Assembly (NCBI RefSeq): GCF_028736035.1
Contig: NZ_CP117866.1
Location: forward strand, 682,001 to 746,000
Origin: Streptomyces sp. T12
GTDB taxonomy: Bacteria; Actinomycetota; Actinomycetes; Streptomycetales; Streptomycetaceae
Reading direction: 5' to 3'
Length of the DNA: 64,000 bases
The notes under the pieces were generated by a model, which was given only the letters and a program-made list of their open reading frames with translations, searched no databases and had not been told where the DNA came from. Positions 44,838 to 53,259 of this stretch are shown here, in pieces. How positions within the stretch are numbered: the stretch's first letter is position 1; every line of letters begins with the position of its first letter. A program made the position numbers and the translations under genes.

Positions 44838-44928
44838 GGCCGACGGCATCTCGAGATGCAGACATCTGACGGGGCGCCAGCTATGGTGACGCTGCCCGGT
44901 GCAGCGTCGGCATAGGGGGTTTTCGTCC

Positions 44929-45408
44929 ATGGCTCATCTGCTGCGTGAGGTGGGACTCGACTTCGTCGAGTCCGCGCCCGTACGGCATGTCTTCGCGCGG
45001 GAGATCACCGCTCCCCCGGAGGCGGTCTACCGCGCGCTGGCCGAGGACGTGCCGGGCTGGACCGAATGGTTCTCGGCGGTGACGCTGGCCCGGCCGCTCG
45101 ACGACGGAGCCCGGCGCGAGGTCCGGCTCAGGGGCGGTACGCGTTTCGAGGAGACGATCCTCGTGGCGAAGAGCCCCGAGGTGTACGCCTACCGCGTCGA
45201 CGTCACCAACGCACCGGGGGCGCGGACCATGGTCGAGGAGTGGCGGCTCGCCCCGGCCGGGACGGGCACGCGGGTGCAGTGGACGTTCGCGGTGGACGGC
45301 ACGGCGCCCTTCAGGTTCGCCTTCGGCCTCGCGCGGGCCGGCCTGGGCCGGGCGTTCCGGGACGCGGTGACCGGGCTGGACCGGCGGCTGGCGTCCGCGG
45401 CGCCCTAG
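44929..45408 (+). CDS. SRPBCC (START-like) family protein
   Basis: The 159-residue protein has the polyketide-cyclase/START-like fold: an N-terminal strand with FAREITAPPEAVYRALAEDV, the W-TEWFSAVT loop, and a C-terminal helix with FGLARAGLGRAFRDAVTGLD. Proteins of this type bind a hydrophobic ligand. AGGGGG precedes the ATG. It lies 91 bases after the DeoR regulator and converges with the PLP enzyme gene with only 27 bases between. Function unknown. Confidence 0.8.
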   Translation: MAHLLREVGLDFVESAPVRHVFAREITAPPEAVYRALAEDVPGWTEWFSAVTLARPLDDGARREVRLRGGTRFEETILVAKSPEVYAYRVDVTNAPGARTMVEEWRLAPAGTGTRVQWTFAVDGTAPFRFAFGLARAGLGRAFRDAVTGLDRRLASAAP

Positions 45409-45435
45409 GCTTCGCCGGTCACCTGGCCTACGCCG

Positions 45436-46560
45436 TCACTCGGGCCAGACGCCGGTGGCCAGCAGCTGTTCGATGGCCGCCGAGTACGGTGCGATGTCCA
45501 GGCCCTGCTCGGCCAGCCAGGCGTCCGAGTAGTACTTGTCGAGGTACCGCTCCCCCGGGTCGCACAGCAGCGTCACCACGCTCCCCTTCCGTCCCTCGGC
45601 CACCATCTCCGCGACGATCTTCAGCGCGCTCCACAGGCCGGTGCCCGTCGAGCCGCCCGCCTTGCGTCCGATGCCCTGCTCCAGGGCCCGTACGGCGGCG
45701 ACGCTCGCCGCGTCCGGCACCTTCATCATCCGGTCGATGGCGCCGGGCACGAAGCTCGGCTCCATGCGCGGCCGGCCGATGCCCTCGATGCGGGAGCCGC
45801 GGCCGCAGGTGACGTCCGGATCGCCACTGGTCCAGCCCTCGAAGAAACACGAGTTCTCCGGATCGGCGACACAGATGCGGGTGTCGTGCTGCATGTAGTG
45901 GACGTACCGGGCGAGGGTCGCAGAGGTGCCGCCGGTGCCGGCCGTGGCGACGATCCACGCGGGCTCCGGGAACCGCTCCAACTCCAGCTGGCGGAAGATG
46001 GATTCGGCGATGTTGTTGTTGCCGCGCCAGTCCGTGGCCCGCTCGGCGTAGGTGAACTGGTCCATGTAGTGGCCGCCGGTCTCCACCGCGAGGCGGGCGG
46101 ACTCCTCGTACATCTTGCGCGAGTCGTCCACGAAGTGGCACCGGCCGCCGTGGAACTCGATCAGGCGACACTTCTCGGCGCTCGTCGTGCGCGGCATGAC
46201 CGCGATGAAGGGCACGCCGATCAGCTTCGCGAAGTACGCCTCGGAGACGGCCGTCGAGCCGCTGGACGCCTCGATCACGGGGCGGCCCGGCCGGATCCAG
46301 CCATTGCAGAGGCCATAGAGGAAGAGCGAACGGGCGAGGCGGTGCTTGAGGCTGCCGGTCGGGTGCGTCGACTCGTCCTTCAGGTACAGGTCGATGCCCC
46401 ACTGCTCCGGCAGCGGGAAGCGCAGCAGGTGCGTGTCGGCCGAGCGGTTGGCGTCGGCCTGGACCTTGCGCACGGCTTCTTTCAGCCAGACGCGGTAGGC
46501 GGCGTCGCTGTGGTCGACGTCGAGGGTCACGCCGGACAGGGTCTTCTGGATGGTGCTCAC
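45436..46560 (-). CDS. PLP-dependent cysteine synthase-family enzyme (Cds1-like cysteine desulfhydrase)
   Basis: The 374-residue protein is a fold type II PLP enzyme. The Schiff-base lysine is in [10 protein letters not shown] (about 72), the substrate loop is [12 protein letters not shown] and the phosphate-binding loop is [10 protein letters not shown]. Length and the DYRVW...[11 protein letters not shown]-terminus fit the actinobacterial branch that includes the cysteine desulfhydrase Cds1, which makes pyruvate, ammonia and H2S from cysteine. Cysteine synthase proper is shorter (about 310). Upstream is an AT-rich patch with a 17-bp palindrome (46657-46673), which suggests specific regulation. 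Assignment as desulfhydrase rather than synthase is from family resemblance. Confidence 0.8.
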   Translation of the reverse strand: MSTIQKTLSGVTLDVDHSDAAYRVWLKEAVRKVQADANRSADTHLLRFPLPEQWGIDLYLKDESTHPTGSLKHRLARSLFLYGLCNGWIRPGRPVIEASSGSTAVSEAYFAKLIGVPFIAVMPRTTSAEKCRLIEFHGGRCHFVDDSRKMYEESARLAVETGGHYMDQFTYAERATDWRGNNNIAESIFRQLELERFPEPAWIVATAGTGGTSATLARYVHYMQHDTRICVADPENSCFFEGWTSGDPDVTCGRGSRIEGIGRPRMEPSFVPGAIDRMMKVPDAASVAAVRALEQGIGRKAGGSTGTGLWSALKIVAEMVAEGRKGSVVTLLCDPGERYLDKYYSDAWLAEQGLDIAPYSAAIEQLLATGVWPE

Positions 46561-46902
46561 GGCGCTGCTCCTCGTGCTGTTCGGCCACGGCGACTCGCGT
46601 GGCCGTCGCTTCGAGCATAAACATCTTCCGCACGCTTCTCACCTGCATAAACACATCTTTGAGAGTCTCAAAGGCACCCCTGGGCCAGTGGCCTCACGGC
46701 GCCTGTGGGGGCGCATTCACGCGAGTGCTCCGAGCGCCCCCGGTCAGGCATGACGTGCGTACTGGTGCTCGACACGGGACAGGGGCAGACTGCACCGGGC
46801 GGGACGGCGGTCCCGAACGGGGGGCACACTGGATCACGACCAGGGCCGGCCGCGCCCGCACAGGACGAGCCGGCACACCGACGCGCACTAAGGGGGCGGG
46901 GC
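46561..46902. other. divergent intergenic region upstream of the desulfhydrase-like gene
   Basis: The 342 bases hold an AT-rich patch unusual for this genome. It has direct repeats GCATAAACATCTT (46615-46627) and GCATAAACACATCTT (46645-46659) spaced 30 bases apart, about three helical turns, followed by the palindrome at 46657-46673. The remaining part toward 46902 shows nothing distinct. Confidence 0.5.
46657..46673. promoter_or_regulatory. 17-bp palindrome, candidate operator of the desulfhydrase-like gene
   Basis: CTTTGAGAGTCTCAAAG is a perfect inverted repeat around one central base. It lies about 97 bases upstream of the ATG on the minus strand, in an AT-rich patch. It fits a dimeric activator site above the promoter. 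No regulator gene is adjacent. Confidence 0.55.
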
Positions 46903-47226
46903 ATGGCGGAGCCGGAGTTCAGGGCCACGGGCGTGCGGATCGGGAAGCGGCTGCGCTCGCTGACCCGGGCCGGGCAGGTACGGATCAGCGACGGCAGGGT
47001 GCAGCTGCTCACCAGCTACGGCAGCGAGATCGACAGCGCACCCGTGCAAGCGGTACGGGCGTCCAAGCCCTGGTTCTCGCCGGAAGACCGGGCGCTGGCG
47101 GACCTCAACGGCAAGCGCTACTCACTGACTCTGGGCGATCACGACCCCGCCCCGGGGGAGCCGGGTCCCCCCGCCGCGCGCCGGTTCATAGAGGCCGTAC
47201 GGAAGGCTGCCGGACGTAAGGGCTGA
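46903..47226 (+). CDS. conserved hypothetical protein, about 107 residues
   Basis: The short product (AEPEFRATGVRIGKRLRSLT ... GQVRISDGRVQLLTSYG ... APVQAVRASKPWFSPEDRAL) has no signal peptide, membrane helix or known catalytic motif. The beta-rich middle and basic N-terminal part could be a small PH-like or RNA-binding fold, but this is not shown. GGGGGCGGGG precedes the ATG and codon use is typical. Function unknown. Confidence 0.65.
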   Translation: MAEPEFRATGVRIGKRLRSLTRAGQVRISDGRVQLLTSYGSEIDSAPVQAVRASKPWFSPEDRALADLNGKRYSLTLGDHDPAPGEPGPPAARRFIEAVRKAAGRKG

Positions 47227-47410
47227 GTCACCGCGAGTTGCGGTACCGCACCCCCTGCGTCACTCTGGTCTCACGTCACTCTGGGTTTACCGGCGATAAC
47301 GCTGCGAACCAGCCCGCCGGCCACGACAGCAGGCGGCCGTTTCCTTCAAGCACCCTGCTGGATCCGTACTCCGTGTTCTTCCGGACCTCTTCAGTCGGGG
47401 AGTCGCAGCC

Positions 47411-47953
47411 GTGATCAGTTACCCAAGCAGGCACTGCGCGGTGGAGCTCCAAGCCCTGCCGTCGCGGATCGGCCAGGTCCGCAGAATCGTATCGGCGCAG
47501 TTGCGCTACTGGCATCTGGATCCCTTGATAGACCGCGCCGCGCTCGGTGTGACCGAGCTGTTGACCAACGTCCACCAGCACGCCCAGCCGGACAAGACGT
47601 GCACCGTCGAGATCGAGCTGCTGCTCGACCGGCTGACGGTCTCGGTGCGCGACCACGACCCGCGTCTGCCGGTCGTGGCAGATGGCGAGGGCATCGACAC
47701 GCTCGCCACCTGCGGGCGCGGCCTCGCGATGGTGGCCGCGGTCAGCGAAAGCTGGGGCGTGCGGCCGGACGGGGACGCCGGGAAGGTCGTGTGGTTCACG
47801 CTTCCGACGCCCTCGGCCGCTCTGGCCGCGGTCGCGCGTCCGCTGCGGCGCACGACCGTGGAGAAGGCCGCGCACCGATTCGCGGAGGTCGGGTCGCGGG
47901 TCGACCTGCACAGGCCCGAACACGCTCCCGCCCGGTCGGCCGTTGTCGGCTGA
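47411..47953 (+). CDS. RsbW-like ATP-binding protein (GHKL histidine-kinase-type ATPase)
   Basis: The 180-residue protein has the Bergerat fold signatures: N box LGVTELLTNVHQHA, G1 box VRDHDPRLP (Asp present), G2 box GRGLAMVAAV. Proteins of this size and type in streptomycetes act as anti-sigma factors or serine kinases that partner anti-sigma antagonists. The GTG start follows GGGGAG. The C-terminal 40 residues are a variable tail. Its partner is not in the window. Confidence 0.85.
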   Translation: MISYPSRHCAVELQALPSRIGQVRRIVSAQLRYWHLDPLIDRAALGVTELLTNVHQHAQPDKTCTVEIELLLDRLTVSVRDHDPRLPVVADGEGIDTLATCGRGLAMVAAVSESWGVRPDGDAGKVVWFTLPTPSAALAAVARPLRRTTVEKAAHRFAEVGSRVDLHRPEHAPARSAVVG

Positions 47954-47990
47954 CCGGGCGGTGACACCTCTGGTGGTTCGTTCGCCTGCG

Positions 47991-48092
47991 GGGCGCCCAA
48001 GCCGGTGTCGAGACGGCGATCGTGCTCAGCCCTTCGGGCCTCCGCGCTCCCCCAGAGGGGGTACCCCCAGCCGTCTCGACACCGGCGCGCCC
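47991..48092. repeat. 100-bp imperfect inverted repeat between convergent genes
   Basis: GCCGGTGTCGAGACGGC (48001-48017) pairs perfectly with its reverse complement at 48070-48086. GGGCGC (47991-47996) and GCGCCC (48087-48092) extend the arms past a small bulge. The middle contains further hairpins (CCTTCGGG, CCCCCAGAGGGGG, GGGGGTACCCCC). It lies between an ATPase gene and the ABC permease gene, both ending toward it. It may act as a terminator or be a MITE/REP-like element. Confidence 0.7.
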
Positions 48093-48210
48093 CTCCGGCT
48101 CTCTCACGGCCGTTGTCGTTGACCCACCGAGGTTGGTGGGCCCTTGCCGTTGGCCTTGTTGACCGTCGGCCGACCGCTGCTTCAGGGGCACGACGTCTGC
48201 CCCGTGAGCG

Positions 48211-50772
48211 TCACTCGGTGGCGATCGCGCGCAATACGTCCAGGCGTGCCGCCCTGCGCGCCGGGCGTAGGCCCGCCAGGGCTCCGGCGGTGAGGCCGAC
48301 CAGAGCCACCACCGCGAGTTGCAGGGGCGGCATCGCGAAGGCGAAGGTGCTGTCGCTCGCGCCGTCGGAGGCCCTGACCAGGACCCAGCCGAGGAAGGCG
48401 CCGAGGGCGAGGCCGCCGACCGTGCCGAAGGCGGCCACCAGGACCGACTCCCAGCGGACCATCGCGCGCAGTTGGGAGCGGGTCTGGCCGACGGCCCTCA
48501 GCAGGCCGAGTTCGCGGGTGCGCTCGTGGATCGCCAGGGTGAGGGTGTTGGCGATGCCGAGGAGTGCGATGAGCACCGCGAGGGCGAGCAGTGCGTAGAC
48601 GAGCGTGAGCATCATGTCGATGCCGCCGGCCGAGGACTGCGCGTACTCGTCACGGGTCTGCACCTCGGGGTTGCCGTACTGGACTGCGACCTTTTCCACC
48701 GCGGCCTTGCCGGCGTCCGCGCTGACGCCGTCCTTGAAGGAGACGGCGAGCAGGGTGTCGGCGTCCTGGGTGCGGTGCGGGGCCCAGGCGTCGCGGGTGA
48801 TGACGTAGTCGCCGGCGAGTTCGGACTGGCCGTAGACCGCGCGGACCGTGAAGGTCTGCTTCTGGCCGTCGGTGAAGGTGAGCTGTGTGGTGTCGCCGGT
48901 GGTCAGGTTCTGCTTGTCGGCCTCCTTCTCGGTGATGGCTATGCCGTTCGCGCCGAGGTCGCGCAGGGAGCCCTGGACGTTGCCGAGGTCGAAAGTGCGC
49001 TCCAGAGCGACCGGGTCCGTGACCGTCAGCGCGCGTCCCTTGCCGTCCACTTCGGCGACTCCGCGGCCGAGGCCGACGGCCGTGTCCACCTCGGGCAGCC
49101 GCTGGACCGCGTCGGCGAGGCGCGGGCTCAGGCCGCTGCCGCCCGCGCCGAACGACGGGGTGCTGACGGCCACGTCGCCCGCGAAGGACCTGGACACCGT
49201 CTGGTCCATGGTCGCCTTCAGGGAGGCGCCGAACACCGTGAAGAGGGAGACGACGGCCACGCCGATCATCAGGGCGCTCGCGGTGGCGGCCGTCCGCTTC
49301 GGGCTGCGCAGGGCGTTACGGCGGGCGAGGCCGCCGGTGACGCCGCGCAGGCGGTCGAGGGGGCCGCCGAGGATCCGTACGGCCGTCGTGGAGGCGACCG
49401 GGCCGAGGACCACGAAAGCGGCCAGGGCCAGGACGGAGCCGGTGCCCGCCAGCCAGAGGGACGGCGTCACCAGGACGCCGCTGAGCGTCACGCCGACCGC
49501 GAGGGCCAGCAGGCCCAGGCCGGTGACGGCGCGGCGGCGGGAGGCGCCGGAGGTGTCGACGGCCGTCTCGCGCAGGGCGGCCAGCGGTGCGGTGCGGCCG
49601 GCGCGTGCGGCGGGCAGCAGTGCGGAGCCGAGGCAGACCACGATGCCGACCGCGAGCGGCAGGGCCATGGAGAGTGCGCTGATGACCAAGTCGCCCTCGG
49701 GGAAGGGGAATCCGATCGCCGGGAACAGCGCCTGCAGGCCGGCCGCGATGCCGATGCCGCCCGCGAGCCCGGCCACCGACGCGGTGACGGCCACGGCGGT
49801 CGCCTCGACGAGGGTCGACGCGGTGACCTGGCGGCGTGAGGCGCCGAGCGCGCGCAACAGGGCGTTCTCGCGGGTACGTTGGGCCACGACGATCGCGAAG
49901 GTGTTGTGGATGGAGAAGGTCGCCACCAGCAGGGCCACGCCGGAGAAGACCAGGAGGAAGGTGGTGAAGACGGTCAGGAACTGGCTGGAGATCATGTCGG
50001 TGTTCTCCTGGGCCGACTCCTGACCCGTGATGGCCTCAACGCCGTTGGGCAGTACGGGAGTCAGCTCGTCGACCAGCTCCTGCTGGCTGACGCCGGGCCC
50101 CGCCCGCACCTGGATGCTCGCCGCCTCGCCCGGCCCGGCCGTGAGGTACTTCTCGGCGTCGGCCTGGGTCATGCCGGTGAAGGTCACCTGGGCCATGCCG
50201 TCCTCGCCGCCGAAGGTCGCGAGGCCGACGACGGTCACCTTGATCGGGTCGGGCGTGCGCAGGGTCGTCGTGTCGCCGATGTTCAGGTCGCCGCGCTCGG
50301 CGGTGCCGCGGTCGATGACGACCTCGCCGGACTTCTGCGGGGTGCGGCCCTCGGCGAGCTGGTACGCGTTGAGCTCGGGGTCGGCGATCCAGTTGCCGGC
50401 GAGGGTGGGCGGGCCCTGGCCGCCGATCGGGTCGCCGTTCCTGCCGACGAGCTGGCCGGCGCCCTGGATGTTGGGCGCGGCGGCCGCGACGCCGGGGACC
50501 TGCTCGATCGTGCTCACCAGGTCGGTGTCGACGGGTTCGCGCACGCCTTCGCTCTCGCCGGGCGTGGTGATGGCGTCGGCGCTGCGGACGACGGCGTCCG
50601 TGCCGCTGGTGGCGTTGCCGAACATGGTGTCGAAGCCGGCGCGCAGGGTGTCGCCCATGACGAGGGTTCCGGCGAGGAAGGCCACGCCGAGGAACACCGC
50701 GAGGAACGTACCGGCGAAGCGGCGCTTGTGGGCGCGCAGGGAGGACAAGCTGAGGCGGACGGAGGCGTTCAT
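48211..50772 (-). CDS. FtsX/MacB-type ABC transporter permease
   Basis: The 853-residue protein has two FtsX repeats. Each has an N-terminal membrane helix, an extracellular MacB-like domain and three further helices; the membrane cores end with RTRENALLRALGASRRQV and RTRELGLLRAVGQTRSQL, the typical coupling loops. Total ten or so membrane segments. It overlaps the ATPase gene by ATGA (50769-50772). MacB-type systems move lipoproteins, peptides or antibiotics across the membrane by mechanotransmission. The divergent TetR gene suggests a drug-responsive exporter. Confidence 0.9.
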   Translation of the reverse strand: MNASVRLSLSSLRAHKRRFAGTFLAVFLGVAFLAGTLVMGDTLRAGFDTMFGNATSGTDAVVRSADAITTPGESEGVREPVDTDLVSTIEQVPGVAAAAPNIQGAGQLVGRNGDPIGGQGPPTLAGNWIADPELNAYQLAEGRTPQKSGEVVIDRGTAERGDLNIGDTTTLRTPDPIKVTVVGLATFGGEDGMAQVTFTGMTQADAEKYLTAGPGEAASIQVRAGPGVSQQELVDELTPVLPNGVEAITGQESAQENTDMISSQFLTVFTTFLLVFSGVALLVATFSIHNTFAIVVAQRTRENALLRALGASRRQVTASTLVEATAVAVTASVAGLAGGIGIAAGLQALFPAIGFPFPEGDLVISALSMALPLAVGIVVCLGSALLPAARAGRTAPLAALRETAVDTSGASRRRAVTGLGLLALAVGVTLSGVLVTPSLWLAGTGSVLALAAFVVLGPVASTTAVRILGGPLDRLRGVTGGLARRNALRSPKRTAATASALMIGVAVVSLFTVFGASLKATMDQTVSRSFAGDVAVSTPSFGAGGSGLSPRLADAVQRLPEVDTAVGLGRGVAEVDGKGRALTVTDPVALERTFDLGNVQGSLRDLGANGIAITEKEADKQNLTTGDTTQLTFTDGQKQTFTVRAVYGQSELAGDYVITRDAWAPHRTQDADTLLAVSFKDGVSADAGKAAVEKVAVQYGNPEVQTRDEYAQSSAGGIDMMLTLVYALLALAVLIALLGIANTLTLAIHERTRELGLLRAVGQTRSQLRAMVRWESVLVAAFGTVGGLALGAFLGWVLVRASDGASDSTFAFAMPPLQLAVVALVGLTAGALAGLRPARRAARLDVLRAIATE

Positions 50773-51545
50773 GACGGCACCTCGAAGGCTTTCATGCGGT
50801 CCAGGACCTTGTCCGCGGTCGGGGATTCCATACGGTCGACCAGGCGTCCGTCGGCGAGGAAGAGGACCTCGTCGGCGTGGGCGGCGGCCACCGGGTCGTG
50901 GGTGACCATGACGACCGTGCGGGCCGTCTGGCGCACCGCGCGGCCCAGCAGGCCGAGGACCTCCTCGCCGGAGCGGGAGTCGAGGTTGCCGGTCGGCTCG
51001 TCGGCGAAGACGACGTCCGGTCGGCCGGCGAACGCCCGGGCCACGGCGACGCGTTGCTGCTGGCCGCCGGAGAGCTCGGAGGGCCGGTGGTGGAGCCGGT
51101 CGCGCAGGCCGACGACGTCGATCAGCGCGTCGATCCACTCCGGGTCGCCCTTGCCGCCGCGGTCGCCCTTGCCGCCCGCCAGGTCCAACGGCAGCCTGAT
51201 GTTCTCCGCGACGGTCAGCGTCGGCACCAGGTTGAACGCCTGGAAGACGAAGCCGACGCGGTCGCGGCGCAGCAGGGTGAGGCGGCGGTCGTCGAGGCTG
51301 CTCAGCTCGGTGTCGCCGATGTGGGCGGTGCCCGAGGTGAGCGTGTCGAGGCCGGCCGCGCAGTGCATCAGGGTGGACTTGCCGGAGCCCGAGGGCCCCA
51401 TGATCGCGGTGAAGCGGCCGACCGGGAAGTCGACGCTCACCCCGTCCAGGGCCCTCACGCTGGTGTCGCCGGTGCCGTACACCTTCACGGCGTCGACGAC
51501 ACGGGCGGCCGTCGGCGTGCTCGTCGTGGTGGTCGTGGCGGTCAT
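50769..51545 (-). CDS. ABC transporter ATP-binding protein (LolD/MacB type)
   Basis: The 258-residue protein has Walker A GPSGSGKST, Q loop FVFQAFNLVP, ABC signature LSGGQQQRVAVARA, Walker B VVFADEPTGNLD, and H loop VMVTHDP. These are LolD/MacB-type sequences. An inserted Gly/Lys/Asp-rich stretch (GGKGDRGGKGD) lies between the Q loop and signature motif. The gene overlaps its neighbours at both ends (SHOCT protein upstream, permease downstream) so the three are cotranslated. Confidence 0.92.
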   Translation of the reverse strand: MTATTTTTSTPTAARVVDAVKVYGTGDTSVRALDGVSVDFPVGRFTAIMGPSGSGKSTLMHCAAGLDTLTSGTAHIGDTELSSLDDRRLTLLRRDRVGFVFQAFNLVPTLTVAENIRLPLDLAGGKGDRGGKGDPEWIDALIDVVGLRDRLHHRPSELSGGQQQRVAVARAFAGRPDVVFADEPTGNLDSRSGEEVLGLLGRAVRQTARTVVMVTHDPVAAAHADEVLFLADGRLVDRMESPTADKVLDRMKAFEVPS

Positions 51546-51823
51546 GCCGCACCGCCCTTGCCGGCACGGCCGAACTGCTCGTCCAGGACGGACAGCCGGC
51601 GCCAGTACTCGTCCTCGTCGATCTCGCCGGAGGCGAAGCGGTGACCGAGCACCGTGAGGGGCGAGTTGTCGTCGGCGGCGGGCCGCCACGGGCCGCGGCG
51701 TCCGCGCCACACCGTGCGGCGCAGCAGCGTGATGCCGCCGATCACGACGGCCGCCCAGATCAGCGGGAAGAGCAGGATCCACGGGCCGGGGCCGCCGTCT
51801 GCGAAGTGAGCCAGGGTCTGCAT
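51542..51823 (-). CDS. small membrane protein with SHOCT domain
   Basis: The 93-residue protein has one N-terminal membrane helix (PWILLFPLIWAAVVIGGITL) and a C-terminal SHOCT motif (LGHRFASGEIDEDEYWRRLSVL). SHOCT domains often occur at the ends of small membrane proteins and may mediate oligomerisation. Its stop overlaps the ATG of the ABC ATPase gene. It is the first gene of this operon and is divergent from the TetR gene. Confidence 0.85.
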   Translation of the reverse strand: MQTLAHFADGGPGPWILLFPLIWAAVVIGGITLLRRTVWRGRRGPWRPAADDNSPLTVLGHRFASGEIDEDEYWRRLSVLDEQFGRAGKGGAA

Positions 51824-51975
51824 CTCGAGTCATCTCCCGAGTCGGTTGGGAATGGGTCCTTTTCGGTGATGTCTTGAGACTCGCGCCGCAGAGGGGTCCG
51901 GGTCGTCGTACGGCCAGCGGCAGTGCGCGTACCTCGCGGGGAGTACGCGGGGCCGGCTCGGCTGCTTCGGAAGGG

Positions 51976-52036
51976 CTCGACCAGGACTCGACGAGGACTC
52001 GACGAGGACTCGACGAGGACTCGACGAGGACTCGAC
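51976..52036. repeat. 11-bp tandem repeat (five and a half units)
   Basis: The unit CTCGACGAGGA is repeated five times (first copy CTCGACCAGGA) followed by CTCGAC. It lies in the divergent promoter region between the SHOCT-ABC operon and the TetR gene, about one helical turn per unit. Confidence 0.9.
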
Positions 52037-52040
52037 TTCT

Positions 52041-52058
52041 GTAACTACTAGTATGTAC
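52041..52058. promoter_or_regulatory. candidate TetR operator
   Basis: GTAACTACTAGTATGTAC matches its own reverse complement at 14 of 18 positions, with TACTAGTA at the centre. It lies 10 bases before the TetR ATG, in the usual position of a TetR autoregulatory site. The AT-rich content stands out from the surrounding sequence. Confidence 0.6.
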
Positions 52059-52067
52059 AGTGAGGGC

Positions 52068-52643
52068 ATGAGCACCTCGGACACCTCGGACCGACTGATC
52101 GAGTCCACCCGGGAACTGCTGTGGGAGCGCGGCTATGTGGGCACCAGCCCCAAGGCCATCCTGGAGCGCGCGGGCGCCGGGCAGGGCAGCATGTACCACC
52201 ACTTCAAGGGGAAGCCGGATCTCGCCCTGGCCGCGATCCGGCGTACCGCCGAGGAGATGCGGGCTACCGCCGCGGGAGTACTCGACGGTCCGGGAACGCC
52301 GTACGAGCGCATCGAGGCGTATCTGCGGCGCGAGCGCGATGTGCTGCGCGGCTGTCCGGTCGGGCGGCTGACGATGGACCCGGACGTGATCGCCAGCGAC
52401 GAACTGCGGGCGCCCGTCGACGAGACGCTCGACTGGCTGCGTGAACGGCTCGCCGGGATCGTCGAGGAGGGCAAGGAGCAGGGCCAGTTCGCGCCCGGGC
52501 TCGACGGGGAGTCGATCGCGGCGACGATCGTCGCGACCGTCCAGGGCGGCTACGTCCTCGCCCGCGCGTCCGGTTCGCCCGCCGCCTTCGACGTGGGTGT
52601 CCGGGGGCTGCTCTCCCTTCTCGCACCGCACCAGGACCACTAG
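52068..52643 (+). CDS. TetR-family transcriptional regulator
   Basis: The 191-residue protein has a TetR HTH (LIESTRELLWERGYVGTSPK, then AILERAGAGQGSMYHHFKGK) and a C-terminal ligand domain of the TetR_C_33/LmrA-like type (RLTMDPDVIASDELRAPVDE). ATG 52068 follows GAGGGC; an ATG at 52053 would add five residues inside the operator. It is followed after 11 bases by the DUF4865 gene and diverges from the SHOCT-ABC operon, so it may control both. Confidence 0.9.
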   Translation: MSTSDTSDRLIESTRELLWERGYVGTSPKAILERAGAGQGSMYHHFKGKPDLALAAIRRTAEEMRATAAGVLDGPGTPYERIEAYLRRERDVLRGCPVGRLTMDPDVIASDELRAPVDETLDWLRERLAGIVEEGKEQGQFAPGLDGESIAATIVATVQGGYVLARASGSPAAFDVGVRGLLSLLAPHQDH

Positions 52644-52654
52644 GAAGGCGCCCG

Positions 52655-53227
52655 ATGCACGCGATGCAGTACGAGCTCACCCTGCCCGCCGACTACGACA
52701 TGGGGATCATCCGCCGCCGCGTGGCCGGCAAGGGGCACCTGCTCGACGACTGGCCGGGCCTGGGCCTCAAGGCCTATCTGATGCGTGAGCGCGGTGTGCA
52801 CGGATCGCCGGTCAACCAATACGCGCCGTTCTATCTGTGGAACACGGGCGCGGGCATGAACGCCTTCCTCTGGGGCGGCCCTTTCCAGGGCGTCGTCGAC
52901 GACTTCGGCCGCCCGCCGGTCCGGCAGTGGTCCGGGCTGGCGTACGAGGAGGGCAGGGCCGCCGGCTTCCCCGCGCGGGTCGCGTTGCTGCGGCGCCAAC
53001 AGGTGCCGGACGGGGAGCTGTTGACCGAGGTCGGGGCGGACGCGGCGCGGGAGACCGAGCGGCTGGCCGACGAGGACGGCGCGGTACTTTCGGCGGCTGC
53101 CGTGGACACCAGTCGTTGGGAGCTGATCCACTTCTCCCTCTGGGAGAACGACACACCCAAGGCCGACGGCGACGTGTACGAGGTGCTGCACCTGTCCGCG
53201 CCGGGGCGGGACCGATTGCCGGGCTGA
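52655..53227 (+). CDS. DUF4865 family protein
   Basis: The 190-residue protein matches the DUF4865 pattern: MQYELTLPADYDMGIIRRRV, GLGLKAYLMRERGVHG, YAPFYLWNTGAGMNAFLWGG, and SRWELIHFSLWE. Members look like flavin-independent monooxygenase-like or dimeric alpha/beta barrel proteins but no function is established. AGGAAGG precedes the ATG. It is in a run TetR-DUF4865-DUF1272-tautomerase, a grouping seen in many bacteria, usually near a LysR or TetR regulator. Confidence 0.85.
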   Translation: MHAMQYELTLPADYDMGIIRRRVAGKGHLLDDWPGLGLKAYLMRERGVHGSPVNQYAPFYLWNTGAGMNAFLWGGPFQGVVDDFGRPPVRQWSGLAYEEGRAAGFPARVALLRRQQVPDGELLTEVGADAARETERLADEDGAVLSAAAVDTSRWELIHFSLWENDTPKADGDVYEVLHLSAPGRDRLPG

Positions 53228-53248
53228 AGGAATTGCCGGGCTGAAGGA
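53215..53248. repeat. 17-bp perfect tandem duplication at the DUF4865 stop
   Basis: ATTGCCGGGCTGAAGGA occurs twice back to back. The first copy holds the stop codon (TGA) and a Shine-Dalgarno-like AAGGA; the second repeats the Shine-Dalgarno upstream of the DUF1272 gene. It looks like a recent slippage event. Confidence 0.9.
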
Positions 53249-53259
53249 AAGGCGAAGAC

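Noticed and set aside
41361..44930. A 1189-codon open frame on the minus strand covering the membrane hydrolase and extending through the DeoR gene
   Set aside because: The extra 400 codons are antisense to the well-supported DeoR regulator and Arg/Val-rich. The hydrolase starts at GTG 43715.
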